Positions 49,597 to 58,563 of a DNA stretch of 64,000 nucleotides are shown here, piece after piece. Numbering within the stretch: position 1 is the first letter of the stretch; every line of letters begins with the position of its first letter. The notes beneath the pieces were generated by a model. It did not search any database and was not told where the DNA came from. It saw only the letters and a program-made list of their open reading frames with translations. Source of the DNA: Photobacterium alginatilyticum. GTDB lineage: Bacteria > Pseudomonadota > Gammaproteobacteria > Enterobacterales > Vibrionaceae. The translations under genes were made by a program, and so were the position numbers. The stretch is from the NCBI RefSeq assembly GCF_009910675.1, contig NZ_RSEJ01000025.1:41846-105845 (forward strand), read 5' to 3'.

Positions 49597-49955
49597 AAAA
49601 GGGAAGTCGCGGCATGACCTTGCTTGAAGTACTGGTCGCACTGGCCGTGTTTGCCACAGCGGCACTCAGCGTGATGAAAGCCGTCAGTCAGCACCTCAAC
49701 ACATTGGGCTACCTGGAAGAGAAAACCTTTGCCGCCATGGTTGCCGATAACGAGCTGACGAAAATGCGTCTGTCCGGCCAGATCCCGAGTACACAGAAAA
49801 AGGGAAAATCCGAGCTGGCCGGTCGCGAGTGGTACTGGTCAATTAAAAGTACCAAGACGGCCGATGGCTTTCTGCGGGCATTGGATGTAACGGTTGCCAC
49901 CGATAAGGCAAGAAAACAGTCGGTCGTGACACTGAGAACTTATGTTGAAAATTAA
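49593..49955 (+). CDS. gspI: Minor pseudopilin GspI
   Basis: A 120-residue prepilin, cleavage after Gly7 (MKKGSRG / MTLLEVLVAL). It nucleates the tip complex with GspJ and GspK. It starts inside gspH and overlaps gspJ by 14 bases. Length and the WYWSIKST motif fit the family. Confidence 0.94.
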   Translation: MKKGSRGMTLLEVLVALAVFATAALSVMKAVSQHLNTLGYLEEKTFAAMVADNELTKMRLSGQIPSTQKKGKSELAGREWYWSIKSTKTADGFLRALDVTVATDKARKQSVVTLRTYVEN

Positions 49956-50613
49956 CCGACAGAACACCTTCGGGATACCGAAAAAGGTGCGGCAGCAAGG
50001 CTTCACATTGCTGGAGGTACTGGTCGCCATTGCCGTCTTTGCGATGCTGAGTTTATCGGCCTATCAGGTCATGAGCGGGGTTCAGACCAGTGATCAGCAG
50101 TCCCGGGAACACAATGCCCGGTTGCAGGAAATTCAGCGTGCCATGGTTATGATGGATAATGATTTTCGTCAGGTTGTTGCCAGAAAAACGCGAAACCAGG
50201 GGGAAAAGGTCAGCGACAAGCTGCTGCTTACTGGCGAGTACCTGCTTGACTCGTCGAGTCACGGCATCATGTTCACCCGCACGGGCTGGCAAAACCCTCA
50301 GCAGATGTTTCCCCGGGGAGAGAATGTCCGGGTTGGATACCGCATTATCGAAGATACTCTAGAGCGGGTATGGTTTCGCTATCCGGATACCGTGGTCGGC
50401 AGCGAGCCGCTGACTCGTCAGGTACTGGCGGGCGTGACCAAGCTGTCTTTTCGCTTCTTCAGTAATAAAAAGTGGCAGGAGGCATGGAGCGAGGGCGGTG
50501 CTCTGCCTGAAGGCATTATGGTGCAGATGACCCTGGAAGACTTTGGTGAGATTGAACGGGTCTATATGCTGCCGATCTCTGCACTGAGTGCCGACGATAA
50601 GGAGAGCAGTTGA
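49942..50613 (+). CDS. gspJ: Minor pseudopilin GspJ
   Basis: A 223-residue prepilin with an unusually long leader: cleavage expected after Gly20 (KKVRQQG / FTLLEVLVAI). The family sequence IQRAMVMMDNDFRQVVAR follows. The leader length depends on the ATG at 49942; no shorter start is available before the cleavage site. Its TGA overlaps the gspK ATG by one base. Confidence 0.93.
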   Translation: MLKINRQNTFGIPKKVRQQGFTLLEVLVAIAVFAMLSLSAYQVMSGVQTSDQQSREHNARLQEIQRAMVMMDNDFRQVVARKTRNQGEKVSDKLLLTGEYLLDSSSHGIMFTRTGWQNPQQMFPRGENVRVGYRIIEDTLERVWFRYPDTVVGSEPLTRQVLAGVTKLSFRFFSNKKWQEAWSEGGALPEGIMVQMTLEDFGEIERVYMLPISALSADDKESS

Positions 50614-51620
50614 TGAAACAGCAAAAAGGGGTTGCTCTGATTGTTGTACTGATGCTGCTGGCCCTGATGACCCTGCTGGCAGCCCAGATGAGCGAACGGT
50701 TGCAGCTTAATTTCTATCGGGTAGAAAACCAGGTCCAGAACCAGCAGGCCTATTGGTATGCGCTGGGCATGGAAGAGCTTGGCAAGGTGGCGATTCAGCA
50801 GGGTATTGATGACAGCGATACGGTGAACCTCAGTCAGGCCTGGGCCACGCAGGGCCAGCGCTACCCGCTAGACGGCGGAGAGGCGATTGGTGATATCGTC
50901 GACAGACAGGCTTGTTTTAATCTTAATGCCTTGTCCGGTCTACCGCTGGAGGCGGATCGCACCAAAAAGCCATTCCTGGTTCGTGTCCTGCAGTCTGTCT
51001 TGGAAGAGGCGGGTGTCGAAAACTATGACGCCGAAGTGATTGCAGATTCGAGCTGGGAGTTTGTCGATCCGGCCGAGGCGATTAACTCGGCGTTTGGAGC
51101 CGGTGACAGTACCTATGAAGGCTTTCAGCCACCGTACTTGCCGCCTAGCGATTTTATGGCCGACGTCAGCGAGTTCCGGGCTGTTAACGGTGTGAGCGCA
51201 CAGGTATACCGTAAGGTGAAGCCGCTGCTTTGTGCTATCCCGACGACTGATATGCTGCTTAACGTCAATACGCTCTACGAGCATCAGGCAGCCTTGCTGG
51301 TTGGCCTGTTTGCGCCGGAGCTCTCCTTGTCGGATGCCCAGAAACTGATCGCCGACCGACCATATGATGGCTGGCAGAACGTTGATGATTTTATGGCCGA
51401 GGCCGCGATTGCCCGCCTGGGTGGCGAGGTGAAAAAACAGGCCAAAACGCATTTGGCTGTGAGTAGCGATTACTTTCAATTGGATACAGAAATTCTGGTC
51501 GATAGATCCAGGGTTAGATTAGTGGCCTTGCTTAAACGTGACGGTCAAGAAAAGGTGACTGTGATACGTCGCCGTTATGGAGGAATCAGTGAGCGAATTT
51601 CTGACGATAAGGCTAAGTAG
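50613..51620 (+). CDS. gspK: Minor pseudopilin GspK
   Basis: A 335-residue pilin-like protein, cleavage after Gly6 (MKQQKG / VALIVVLMLLAL). It lacks the usual Glu at +5, as expected for GspK, which sits at the pseudopilus tip. Two SAM-like insert regions follow (FNLNALSG; DMLLNVNTLYEHQAALL). The ATG at 50613 has GGAG eight bases before it; a TTG one codon earlier is unlikely. It overlaps gspL by 32 bases. Confidence 0.94.
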   Translation: MKQQKGVALIVVLMLLALMTLLAAQMSERLQLNFYRVENQVQNQQAYWYALGMEELGKVAIQQGIDDSDTVNLSQAWATQGQRYPLDGGEAIGDIVDRQACFNLNALSGLPLEADRTKKPFLVRVLQSVLEEAGVENYDAEVIADSSWEFVDPAEAINSAFGAGDSTYEGFQPPYLPPSDFMADVSEFRAVNGVSAQVYRKVKPLLCAIPTTDMLLNVNTLYEHQAALLVGLFAPELSLSDAQKLIADRPYDGWQNVDDFMAEAAIARLGGEVKKQAKTHLAVSSDYFQLDTEILVDRSRVRLVALLKRDGQEKVTVIRRRYGGISERISDDKAK

Positions 51621-52872
51621 CCGGCCTGAACAGCCGGTGCAATGGCTGGTCTGGTCGCCACAGCAGAAAGAAGTGATTGCATCCGGTCAGCTGGCTGATC
51701 TCGGGCAGTTAAACGAACTGACTGAATATGCTGCCCAGCGCCAGGTCTTTGTACTGATCCCGGCTGGAGAAGTGCTGTTGACCGAAGTGGCAATTCCTAC
51801 CGGAAGTGGGCGGCAGCTAGCCTCTGTACTGCCATACCTGCTGGAAGAAGAGTTGGCCCAGGATGTCGACGCACTGCATGTTCACCTGCTGAAACGCGAA
51901 GGTGATACTGCCCATGTTGCGGTGGTTGAGCACCGTAAGGTTCAGGCGTGGCTAAGCGCCTTGGGTGACGCTGGCATAGAAGTGAAAAAGCTGCTGCCGG
52001 ATTGCTTGTGCTTGCCGCTATTTAGTGACAGCTACAGTGCAGCCGAGGTGGAAGGCCAGTGGTTGATCCGCCAGTCGGAAACCTTGGGAGTATGCGCCGA
52101 GGCCTCGTGGCTCGATGCTTGGCTGCTTGCCCAGAAAATGCCGATTGCAGCGACTGACTCGCGTGGTGATGATAGTGAGTCCCCAACCGCTGAAGGCGCT
52201 GTTGCCGGACAGGAAGCAGACACAGTGCAGCCATTGCTTATTCGTCACTATACACCGGCACCGGCAAGGGTGTCGGGCAAGTGGCAGGCAGAAACGCCAG
52301 AGCTGGTGATGCAGTTGTTGGCACTGGGCGCAGAAGCGAGCAAGGTTAATTTGCTTTCAGGCGCATACAAACAGCAACCTGCGTGGCGGAAGTCTCTCAA
52401 GCCATGGCGTAAAGTCGCGATGGCTGCAGGTTTGGTCTTGGTGGCCCTTGTTGGCGAACATATCGTTTCGGTCCAGAGGATGGAAGCTCAGGCTGCGGTC
52501 TACAAGGCCGAGAGTGAGCGTATCTTCCGCCAGGTATTGCCGCAGTACAAACGTATACCGTCTCAGAGTTACCTCAAGCGGCAGATGAACAGTGAACTGG
52601 CTCGTCTGGGAGGAGCCGGCAGTGAAGAAGGACTGCTGCGTTGGTTGGCTCAGCTCAAGCCGGCACTCAGCAAAATCCCTCAGTTGAGTGTGCAAAATTT
52701 GAAATATGATCAGAATCGTGCCGAATTGCGCTTTCAGGCAAGTTCCGCTGAGTTCCAGCATTTTGAGCAGCTGCGTACGCTACTGGCTGAAAAATTCGAG
52801 GTGCAACAAGGACAGCTTAACAAAGAAGGCAATCAGGTGACCGGCGCGGTGGTACTAAGGAGAAAATCATGA
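51589..52872 (+). CDS. gspL: Type II secretion protein GspL
   Basis: A 427-residue bitopic protein: an actin-like cytoplasmic domain that binds GspE, one membrane helix (about 285-303, VAMAAGLVLVALVG) and a periplasmic ferredoxin-like domain. I start it at the GTG at 51589, six bases after GGAGG, because MSEFLTIRLSS then matches vibrio EpsL from residue 1; the ATG four codons upstream overlaps the ribosome-binding site. Confidence 0.94.
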   Translation: MSEFLTIRLSSRPEQPVQWLVWSPQQKEVIASGQLADLGQLNELTEYAAQRQVFVLIPAGEVLLTEVAIPTGSGRQLASVLPYLLEEELAQDVDALHVHLLKREGDTAHVAVVEHRKVQAWLSALGDAGIEVKKLLPDCLCLPLFSDSYSAAEVEGQWLIRQSETLGVCAEASWLDAWLLAQKMPIAATDSRGDDSESPTAEGAVAGQEADTVQPLLIRHYTPAPARVSGKWQAETPELVMQLLALGAEASKVNLLSGAYKQQPAWRKSLKPWRKVAMAAGLVLVALVGEHIVSVQRMEAQAAVYKAESERIFRQVLPQYKRIPSQSYLKRQMNSELARLGGAGSEEGLLRWLAQLKPALSKIPQLSVQNLKYDQNRAELRFQASSAEFQHFEQLRTLLAEKFEVQQGQLNKEGNQVTGAVVLRRKS

Positions 52873-53345
52873 ATGCATGGTGGAAGGCCTTAAGTGCCCG
52901 AGAACAACGTTTGGTCTTAGGGGGCGGGGGCGCGCTAATCATCGCCGTGCTCTACTGGGGGCTGTGGCAGCCATTGGCCAACCGGGCCGAGATGGCAGAG
53001 CGGCGGCTACAGACCGAACGTCAGCTGCTGAGCTGGGTGACGGCGAAAGCCGATGAGATCACAACACTTCGTGGCCAGTCGGGTTCTACGGGGGCGATCA
53101 GCAATAAAGGGCTTAATCAGGTCGTGAATGAAACCACGCGTCGATTTCGAATTGAGCTAATTCGCATGCAGCCCCGAAGCGAAGCCGTCCAGGTGTGGGT
53201 CAAGCCGTTGCCATTCAATACATTGGTGAACTGGCTGGCCTTTCTTAGGGAAGAACATGGGATTGATGCCCAGTTCCTGGATGTATCAAAAGCCGATAGT
53301 GCCGGTATGGTAGAAGTAGGTCGTTTACAGCTGGGCCGAGGATAG
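52869..53345 (+). CDS. gspM: Type II secretion protein GspM
   Basis: A 158-residue bitopic protein with a short cytoplasmic N terminus, a membrane helix (about 17-36) and a small periplasmic domain, partner of GspL. It overlaps the gspL end by four bases (ATGA). Confidence 0.93.
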   Translation: MNAWWKALSAREQRLVLGGGGALIIAVLYWGLWQPLANRAEMAERRLQTERQLLSWVTAKADEITTLRGQSGSTGAISNKGLNQVVNETTRRFRIELIRMQPRSEAVQVWVKPLPFNTLVNWLAFLREEHGIDAQFLDVSKADSAGMVEVGRLQLGRG

Positions 53346-53347
53346 CA

Positions 53348-54106
53348 GTGAAGTATAAGTTAGGGTTAGGTGTCACCTTTGGCACCGTATTATTGACGAG
53401 CCTGGTTGCTCATGTACCTGCCAGTTGGGTCTGGCAGCAAGTCCCGCCGGTGAGAGGACTGAATATCTCTGGTCTGAGTGGCACACCATGGAAGGGAATG
53501 GCAGCACAGGTTCAGTGGCAGGGAAAAAGTTATGGACGTCTGCAGTGGGATATGGCTCCGCTGTCGTTGCTGTCCGGAAAAGCGGTATTCAATGTCCGCT
53601 TTGGTCAGGGAAGTGACATGAATATTAATGGCCGTGGTATTGTCGGCTATAGTACCAGCGGACCATTTGCCGAAAACTTGTTGGTATCCATGCCTGCCCA
53701 GCAGGTCATGACATTTGCCCGGGTCTCTCTTCCTGTCACCGTGGCTGGCAACCTGGAGCTGACGCTGCGCGATTACCAGTATCAGGCACCCTATTGTTCG
53801 GAGCTGAAAGGCTCGCTTGCGTGGACGGCGGGTAATGTTAGTTCACCGATGGGGGGGGTGAATCCCGGCCCGGTGATTGCCGACCTGAATTGCGAGCAAG
53901 GCAAGATTGCAGCTGAGGCAGCGCAGTCATCGGCCGATGTGTCAAGTGAATGGCAGGCTGTGCTGGCAACCGATCAGCGTTATACGTTGAATGGCTGGTT
54001 TAAGCCCGGGGCAGAATTTCCGGCTCAGTTGGGTAAGCAGCTTAAATGGTTGGGTAACCCGGATCCTAAGGGTCGCTACAAAATTAGCTATAATGGACGC
54101 CTTTAA
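53348..54106 (+). CDS. gspN: Type II secretion protein GspN
   Basis: A 252-residue inner-membrane-anchored protein with an N-terminal helix and a beta-rich periplasmic domain (GLNISGLSGTPWKGMAAQVQWQ in two stretches). GspN is dispensable in some species. It starts at GTG, three bases after gspM, with GAGGAT upstream. Last gene of the operon; no clear terminator follows before nudE. No prepilin peptidase gene (gspO) lies here. Confidence 0.92.
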   Translation: MKYKLGLGVTFGTVLLTSLVAHVPASWVWQQVPPVRGLNISGLSGTPWKGMAAQVQWQGKSYGRLQWDMAPLSLLSGKAVFNVRFGQGSDMNINGRGIVGYSTSGPFAENLLVSMPAQQVMTFARVSLPVTVAGNLELTLRDYQYQAPYCSELKGSLAWTAGNVSSPMGGVNPGPVIADLNCEQGKIAAEAAQSSADVSSEWQAVLATDQRYTLNGWFKPGAEFPAQLGKQLKWLGNPDPKGRYKISYNGRL

Positions 54107-54262
54107 TAGTTGAGTAATTCACTCAACTTAACGCTTTCCCCAAAATTTACTTTATTTCGCCTGGCTATTGCCCTTAAATAGCTAATACCCCGTGGCAGAC
54201 GATCCGCTTGTACAAGCTTGGTATAAGTTGCTGGGGCTAAGATGATGATACAGGACAACGGC

Positions 54263-54814
54263 ATGGCTGCGGACAAGAACAAACCTGAAATACTGGCAAC
54301 GAAAGTGGTTGCCCAATCCCGACTCTTCAAAGTTGAATCGCTTGATTTGCGTTTTTCTAATGGCGTCGAGCGTACCTATGAGCGAATGAAGCCCAGCGGG
54401 CGGCATGCCGTTCTGGTCGTTCCTGTGACCGCCGAAGGTGATTTACTGTTGATCAGGGAGTATTCAGCAGGGACTGAGCAATATGAGCTAGGCTTCCCCA
54501 AGGGGCTTATTGACCCGGGTGAAGAGGCGGCAGAGGCAGCGAACCGCGAGCTGAAAGAAGAAATCGGCTTTGGGGCCCGCCAGTTGGTTCCGCTGAAAGA
54601 GGTGGTACTGGCTCCGTCCTATTTTTCCAGTCGGATGACGCTGTTTCTGGCTCAGGACCTTTACCCTGAGCAGTTAGAAGGTGACGAGCCGGAGCCGTTG
54701 GAAATTGTTCGCTGGCCTGTGAGCCAGGCTGAAGAGCTACTGCATCATCTCGATTTTGCTGAAGCCCGCAGTATTACTGCGCTTTTTCTCGCATTAAACC
54801 ATTTATCCCAGTAG
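54263..54814 (+). CDS. nudE: ADP-sugar / adenosine-diphosphate Nudix hydrolase NudE
   Basis: A 183-residue Nudix enzyme. The box is GLIDPGEEAAEAANRELKEE IGFG at 81-104, matching Gx5Ex7REUxEExGU. E. coli NudE hydrolyses ADP-ribose, NADH and Ap3A. The ATG at 54263 is chosen over two upstream ATGs: AGGA lies seven bases before it, and MAADKNKPEILATKVVAQSR aligns with the E. coli N terminus. cysQ follows nine bases after the stop, probably in one operon. Confidence 0.93.
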   Translation: MAADKNKPEILATKVVAQSRLFKVESLDLRFSNGVERTYERMKPSGRHAVLVVPVTAEGDLLLIREYSAGTEQYELGFPKGLIDPGEEAAEAANRELKEEIGFGARQLVPLKEVVLAPSYFSSRMTLFLAQDLYPEQLEGDEPEPLEIVRWPVSQAEELLHHLDFAEARSITALFLALNHLSQ

Positions 54815-54823
54815 GAACGAGTT

Positions 54824-55657
54824 ATGGATTTATCGAACCTATTACCTTCAGTGATCGAGATTGCCCGAGCTTCCGGGCAGGTGATCCTCGATATTTATCA
54901 GCGTGGCCAGTTTGAAAAGCAGATTAAAACGGATAATACCCCGGTAACCAGTGCGGATCTGGCGGCACATAAGCTGGTGGTCGAAAAGCTGGCGGAGCTG
55001 ACGCCGGATATTCCTGTCCTTTCTGAGGAAGATGCGGAAATCCCGCTGGTTGAGCGAAGCCAATGGCAGCGTTATTGGCTGGTGGATCCGCTGGACGGCA
55101 CCCAGGAGTTCATTGCGGGCAGTGGTGATTTTGCGACTATCATTGCCCTGGTTGAAAATAATACCCCGGTGATGGGGGTTGTCTATGCGCCGGTATCTGG
55201 CGTGGCGTATTATGCCTATCACGGCAAGGGAGCATGGAAGGTGACGCCTGAAGGTGAAACGGTCCGTATTTCTACCCATAAACATGAGCTGCCTGCTCAG
55301 TCTATCGCCGTGGCAATCAGTCGTCGCCAGGATATCAGTGCCATCACCAATCGTCTCGATCCCTCCCTGAACTATGACTTGGTCCCATTGGGCTCAGCGG
55401 CGCTGAAGTCATGTCTGGTGGCCGAAGGCGCGGTCGATTGTTACTTACGCCTGGGTCCGACCGGGGAGTGGGATACCGCCGCGACGCAATGTATTGTCGA
55501 AGAAGCGGGTGGTCGTATTTTTAATACCCATTTGACCCCGCTGTCCTACAACGAGCGAGACACGTTGGAGAACCCGAACTTTATCACCCTGGGGGATGAA
55601 ACGCTGCCGTGGTCGACTATCCTGACGCCGGATAATCGGTTGATGGACAGCCAGTAA
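54824..55657 (+). CDS. cysQ: 3'(2'),5'-bisphosphate nucleotidase CysQ
   Basis: A 277-residue inositol-monophosphatase-fold enzyme that hydrolyses PAP, a by-product of sulfate assimilation. Metal ligands lie in SEEDAE (about 67-72), DPLDGTQEF (87-95) and GEWDTAA near 213-219. It is cytoplasmic or loosely membrane-bound. nudE is just upstream, the arrangement in E. coli and Vibrio. A terminator follows. Confidence 0.95.
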   Translation: MDLSNLLPSVIEIARASGQVILDIYQRGQFEKQIKTDNTPVTSADLAAHKLVVEKLAELTPDIPVLSEEDAEIPLVERSQWQRYWLVDPLDGTQEFIAGSGDFATIIALVENNTPVMGVVYAPVSGVAYYAYHGKGAWKVTPEGETVRISTHKHELPAQSIAVAISRRQDISAITNRLDPSLNYDLVPLGSAALKSCLVAEGAVDCYLRLGPTGEWDTAATQCIVEEAGGRIFNTHLTPLSYNERDTLENPNFITLGDETLPWSTILTPDNRLMDSQ

Positions 55658-55673
55658 AGTGCTTGCAGAAATG

Positions 55674-55700
55674 AAAAAACGGAGCCTCGGCTCCGTTTTT
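55674..55700. terminator. Bidirectional terminator between cysQ and sthA
   Basis: ACGGAGC-CTCG-GCTCCGT, with A's before and T's after. Confidence 0.85.
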
Positions 55701-55711
55701 GTGTTTAGGGA

Positions 55712-57127
55712 TTAAAATAACCGGTTTAGTCCGTTGAGGGCTGCCACACGGTAGGCTTCGGCCATGGTCGGATAGTTGAAGGTTGTGTTGACGAAATAGT
55801 CGATGGTGTTGCCTTCTCCTTTCTGCTCCATGATTGCTTGTCCGATATGAATGATTTCGGCTGCACGCTCGCCGAAACAGTGGATCCCAAGGATCTCTTT
55901 GGTTTCGCGGTGAAACAGGATTTTCAGGCTGCCGACTTCGGTACCGGCAATCTGTGCCCGGGCCAGGTGTTTGAACTGCGAGCGTCCGACTTCGTAAGGC
56001 ACTTTTTCTGCCGTCAGCTCTTGTTCGGTTTTACCGACAGAGCTGATTTCCGGAATGGTGTAAATACCCGTTGGAATATGATCGATCAGCTGACCTTGCG
56101 CTTCTCCGTTGGAGATTGCCTGCGCAACGAAGCGCCCCTGATCATAGGCTGCACTGGCTAGGCTCGGGTAGCCAATCACATCGCCGACGGCATACACATG
56201 CTCAACGTCGGTACGGTAGTTCTGGTTTACCTTGAGCTGGCCGCGAGAATCCGGCGTGAGTCCGACTTTGCCCAAGGTGAGGCGGTCGGTATTGCCGGTC
56301 CGGCCATTGGCATACAATAGGCAGTCGGCCCGCATTTTCTTGCCGGATTGCAGATGAAGGATCACCCCGTCTTCGGTGCCTTCTATGCGCTCATAGGTTT
56401 CGCCGTTGCGGATCATCGCCCCGCTGTTCCATAAGTGATAGGACAGCGAGTCGGAGATTTCATTGTCGAGAAACTCCAGCAACCGGTCACGGGTATTGAT
56501 CAAGTCGACTTTGACGCCGAGTCCCCTGAAGATTGAGGCATACTCGCTACCGATGACACCGGCACCATAGATGATGATATGGCGGGGGTCGTGCTTGAGC
56601 TGCAAAATGGAGTCACTGTCGTAGACCCGGGAATGGCTGAAGTCGACATCTGCGGGTTGATAGGGGCGAGAGCCTGTTGCAATCACGAACTTATCGGCAC
56701 TGTAAAAATCATAGCTGCCGTCCGCCGTTTTGACTTTTACTGTGTGGGTATCTGTAAAGCTCGCCTCGCCAAAAATAATGGAGCATTGGTTACGGTCATA
56801 AAACCCCTGGCGCATTCGGGTCTGCTTGTTGACGACATCTTGGGCGTGGCCGAGGATCTGGCTGAAGGTGCTGTGCAGGGTGGAGTTGTTTTTGCAGTAG
56901 AGCGGGTTCTGATTATATTCGATGATCCGGCTGACGGCATGACGTAAGGCTTTTGAAGGTATGGTACCCCAGTGCGTACAGCCGCCGCCAACGCTATCTT
57001 CCCGTTCAATGATAGCCACATTGAAGCCTGCCTTGGTGAGCCCCATGGCTGCCCCTTCACCGCCGGGGCCACTGCCAATGATAATGGCGTCAAAGTGCTG
57101 GGCATTCTTTTTTTTTGATTGGGTCAT
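55712..57127 (-). CDS. sthA: Soluble pyridine nucleotide transhydrogenase
   Basis: A 471-residue flavoprotein of the disulfide-reductase family. The FAD motif is IIGSGPGGEGAAMGL (about 15-29) and the NAD(P) motif is IYGAGVIGSEYASIF. At the site where disulfide reductases carry CxxxxC, this protein has GGGCTHWGTIPSK with the second cysteine replaced by Thr, as is normal for SthA. It balances NADPH and NADH. It is divergent from fabR, as in E. coli. The 324-base gap (57128-57451) holds both promoters; I could not pick out a FabR operator. Confidence 0.95.
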   Translation of the reverse strand: MTQSKKKNAQHFDAIIIGSGPGGEGAAMGLTKAGFNVAIIEREDSVGGGCTHWGTIPSKALRHAVSRIIEYNQNPLYCKNNSTLHSTFSQILGHAQDVVNKQTRMRQGFYDRNQCSIIFGEASFTDTHTVKVKTADGSYDFYSADKFVIATGSRPYQPADVDFSHSRVYDSDSILQLKHDPRHIIIYGAGVIGSEYASIFRGLGVKVDLINTRDRLLEFLDNEISDSLSYHLWNSGAMIRNGETYERIEGTEDGVILHLQSGKKMRADCLLYANGRTGNTDRLTLGKVGLTPDSRGQLKVNQNYRTDVEHVYAVGDVIGYPSLASAAYDQGRFVAQAISNGEAQGQLIDHIPTGIYTIPEISSVGKTEQELTAEKVPYEVGRSQFKHLARAQIAGTEVGSLKILFHRETKEILGIHCFGERAAEIIHIGQAIMEQKGEGNTIDYFVNTTFNYPTMAEAYRVAALNGLNRLF

Positions 57128-57451
57128 TGTTCAGGCCTTTCTTATCATCCGTGCAACATTGCTGTCGCCATAGTTTAACTTTTTCCGGAAGTAGGTAGAA
57201 TAAACGGGTGGTGATAGATAGGTAATGATCACGTTGTAGGGGCATAAACGCGGTGAAAACGAGACGTAGCCGGTCGGTGAAGTAAGCCTGCGACTTTGTG
57301 AGCCAGTAGTGAAAAGTAACAATTACTGCTTTGATTCAGCTCTTATCAGGAATTACTATGTTCTGATTGCTGCGAAAAAGCGATTCTCGCTGAAGTAGCT
57401 ATCAAAAAAGCGTATAGTTGCAGAAAAAGCTTAAAGAGAAACAACAGGTTC

Positions 57452-58084
57452 ATGGGTATCAGAGCTCAGCAAAAAGAAAAAACCCGGCGTTCACTTATTG
57501 ATGCTGCATTTAATCAGCTAAGTGCAGAACGAAGCTTTTCGAATCTTAGCTTGCGCGAAGTGGCGCGAGAGGCTGGTATTGCCCCCACTTCTTTTTATCG
57601 CCATTTTAAAGATATGGATGAGCTTGGCTTGACTATGGTTGACGAGGGCGGTTTGATCCTTCGTCAGTTGATGCGTCAGGCTCGTCAGCGCATTGCCGAA
57701 GAAGGCAGTGTAATCCGGACCTCTGTAGAAACTTTCATGGAATTTATTGAAAGTAGCCCGAACGTATTTAGGTTACTTTTGCGCGAGCGTTCAGGAACTT
57801 CCCCCGCGTTTCGTGCGGCTGTTGCTCGGGAGATACAGCACTTCGTGGCTGAGTTGACCGAGTATCTCGAGGCCAAAACCGGTGTGACTCATGACGAGGC
57901 TTTTACTCAGGCTGAGGCATCAGTAACGCTGGTATTCAGCTCCGGTGCGGAAGCGTTGGATCTGGATAACCATGCTCGAGCCGAGCATGCTGAAAGACTG
58001 ATCATGCAGTTAAGAATGATTGCAAAGGGTGCCTATTGGTATCGTAAAGAGCGTGAGCGTCGTGAGCTCAGGCAGAAACTCTAA
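57452..58084 (+). CDS. fabR: TetR-type repressor FabR
   Basis: A 210-residue repressor of unsaturated fatty-acid synthesis (fabA, fabB) that senses acyl-CoA/acyl-ACP. The N-terminal helix-turn-helix is LSLREVAREAGIAPTSFYRHF (in two parts, about 32-52); the C-terminal ligand domain follows. MGIRAQQKEKTRRSL matches E. coli FabR. yijD follows after 23 bases. Confidence 0.95.
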   Translation: MGIRAQQKEKTRRSLIDAAFNQLSAERSFSNLSLREVAREAGIAPTSFYRHFKDMDELGLTMVDEGGLILRQLMRQARQRIAEEGSVIRTSVETFMEFIESSPNVFRLLLRERSGTSPAFRAAVAREIQHFVAELTEYLEAKTGVTHDEAFTQAEASVTLVFSSGAEALDLDNHARAEHAERLIMQLRMIAKGAYWYRKERERRELRQKL

Positions 58085-58107
58085 CTTTATTATGTTGGTG
58101 AAAGGAT

Positions 58108-58476
58108 ATGAACAAGGAACAAGTAAAAGCTGAACGTAAAACATTGCTTCTATCTTTGTTAGCAGGTCTGTGTGGTAATGCTACGTTAGCAGTACTTACG
58201 TCAGGCGCGGTGTCGTTTTCAGTTTTCCCTGTTATTGCATTCGGTCTGGCAGTGTACTGCCTGTATCAGGAATACCTGAGCAAGCCGATGTCTGAAGGTA
58301 CACCGTCGGTTGCCTTTGCCTGCTTCCTGGCGGGTGCTTTTGGTTATTCTGGTTTCCTACGTTCATTCGTACCAGATATGGGGTCTAGCTACCTACCCCT
58401 GATTATCACTCTGGGCCTGTTGTTCTGGGTGGTTTACAAGCTGGGTGTGATGTCACCAAGACCGAAAGCGGCATAA
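58108..58476 (+). CDS. yijD: YijD family inner-membrane protein (DUF1422)
   Basis: A 122-residue protein with about four hydrophobic segments. It matches YijD in size and in its place after fabR; function unknown. GAAAGGA lies upstream of the ATG, and the gene is probably co-transcribed with fabR. Confidence 0.9.
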   Translation: MNKEQVKAERKTLLLSLLAGLCGNATLAVLTSGAVSFSVFPVIAFGLAVYCLYQEYLSKPMSEGTPSVAFACFLAGAFGYSGFLRSFVPDMGSSYLPLIITLGLLFWVVYKLGVMSPRPKAA

Positions 58477-58496
58477 ACCTAAGGGTTTTGCTTACG

Positions 58497-58522
58497 AAAA
58501 AAGGCGCCAAGGCGCCTTTTTT
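58497..58522. terminator. Bidirectional terminator between yijD and trmA
   Basis: AAAAAAGGCGC-CAAG-GCGCCTTTTTT; usable from both sides. Confidence 0.88.
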
Positions 58523-58563
58523 AATGTCTGTAATCTGTCCTACAAGTCAGTGACGCTGGGAGG

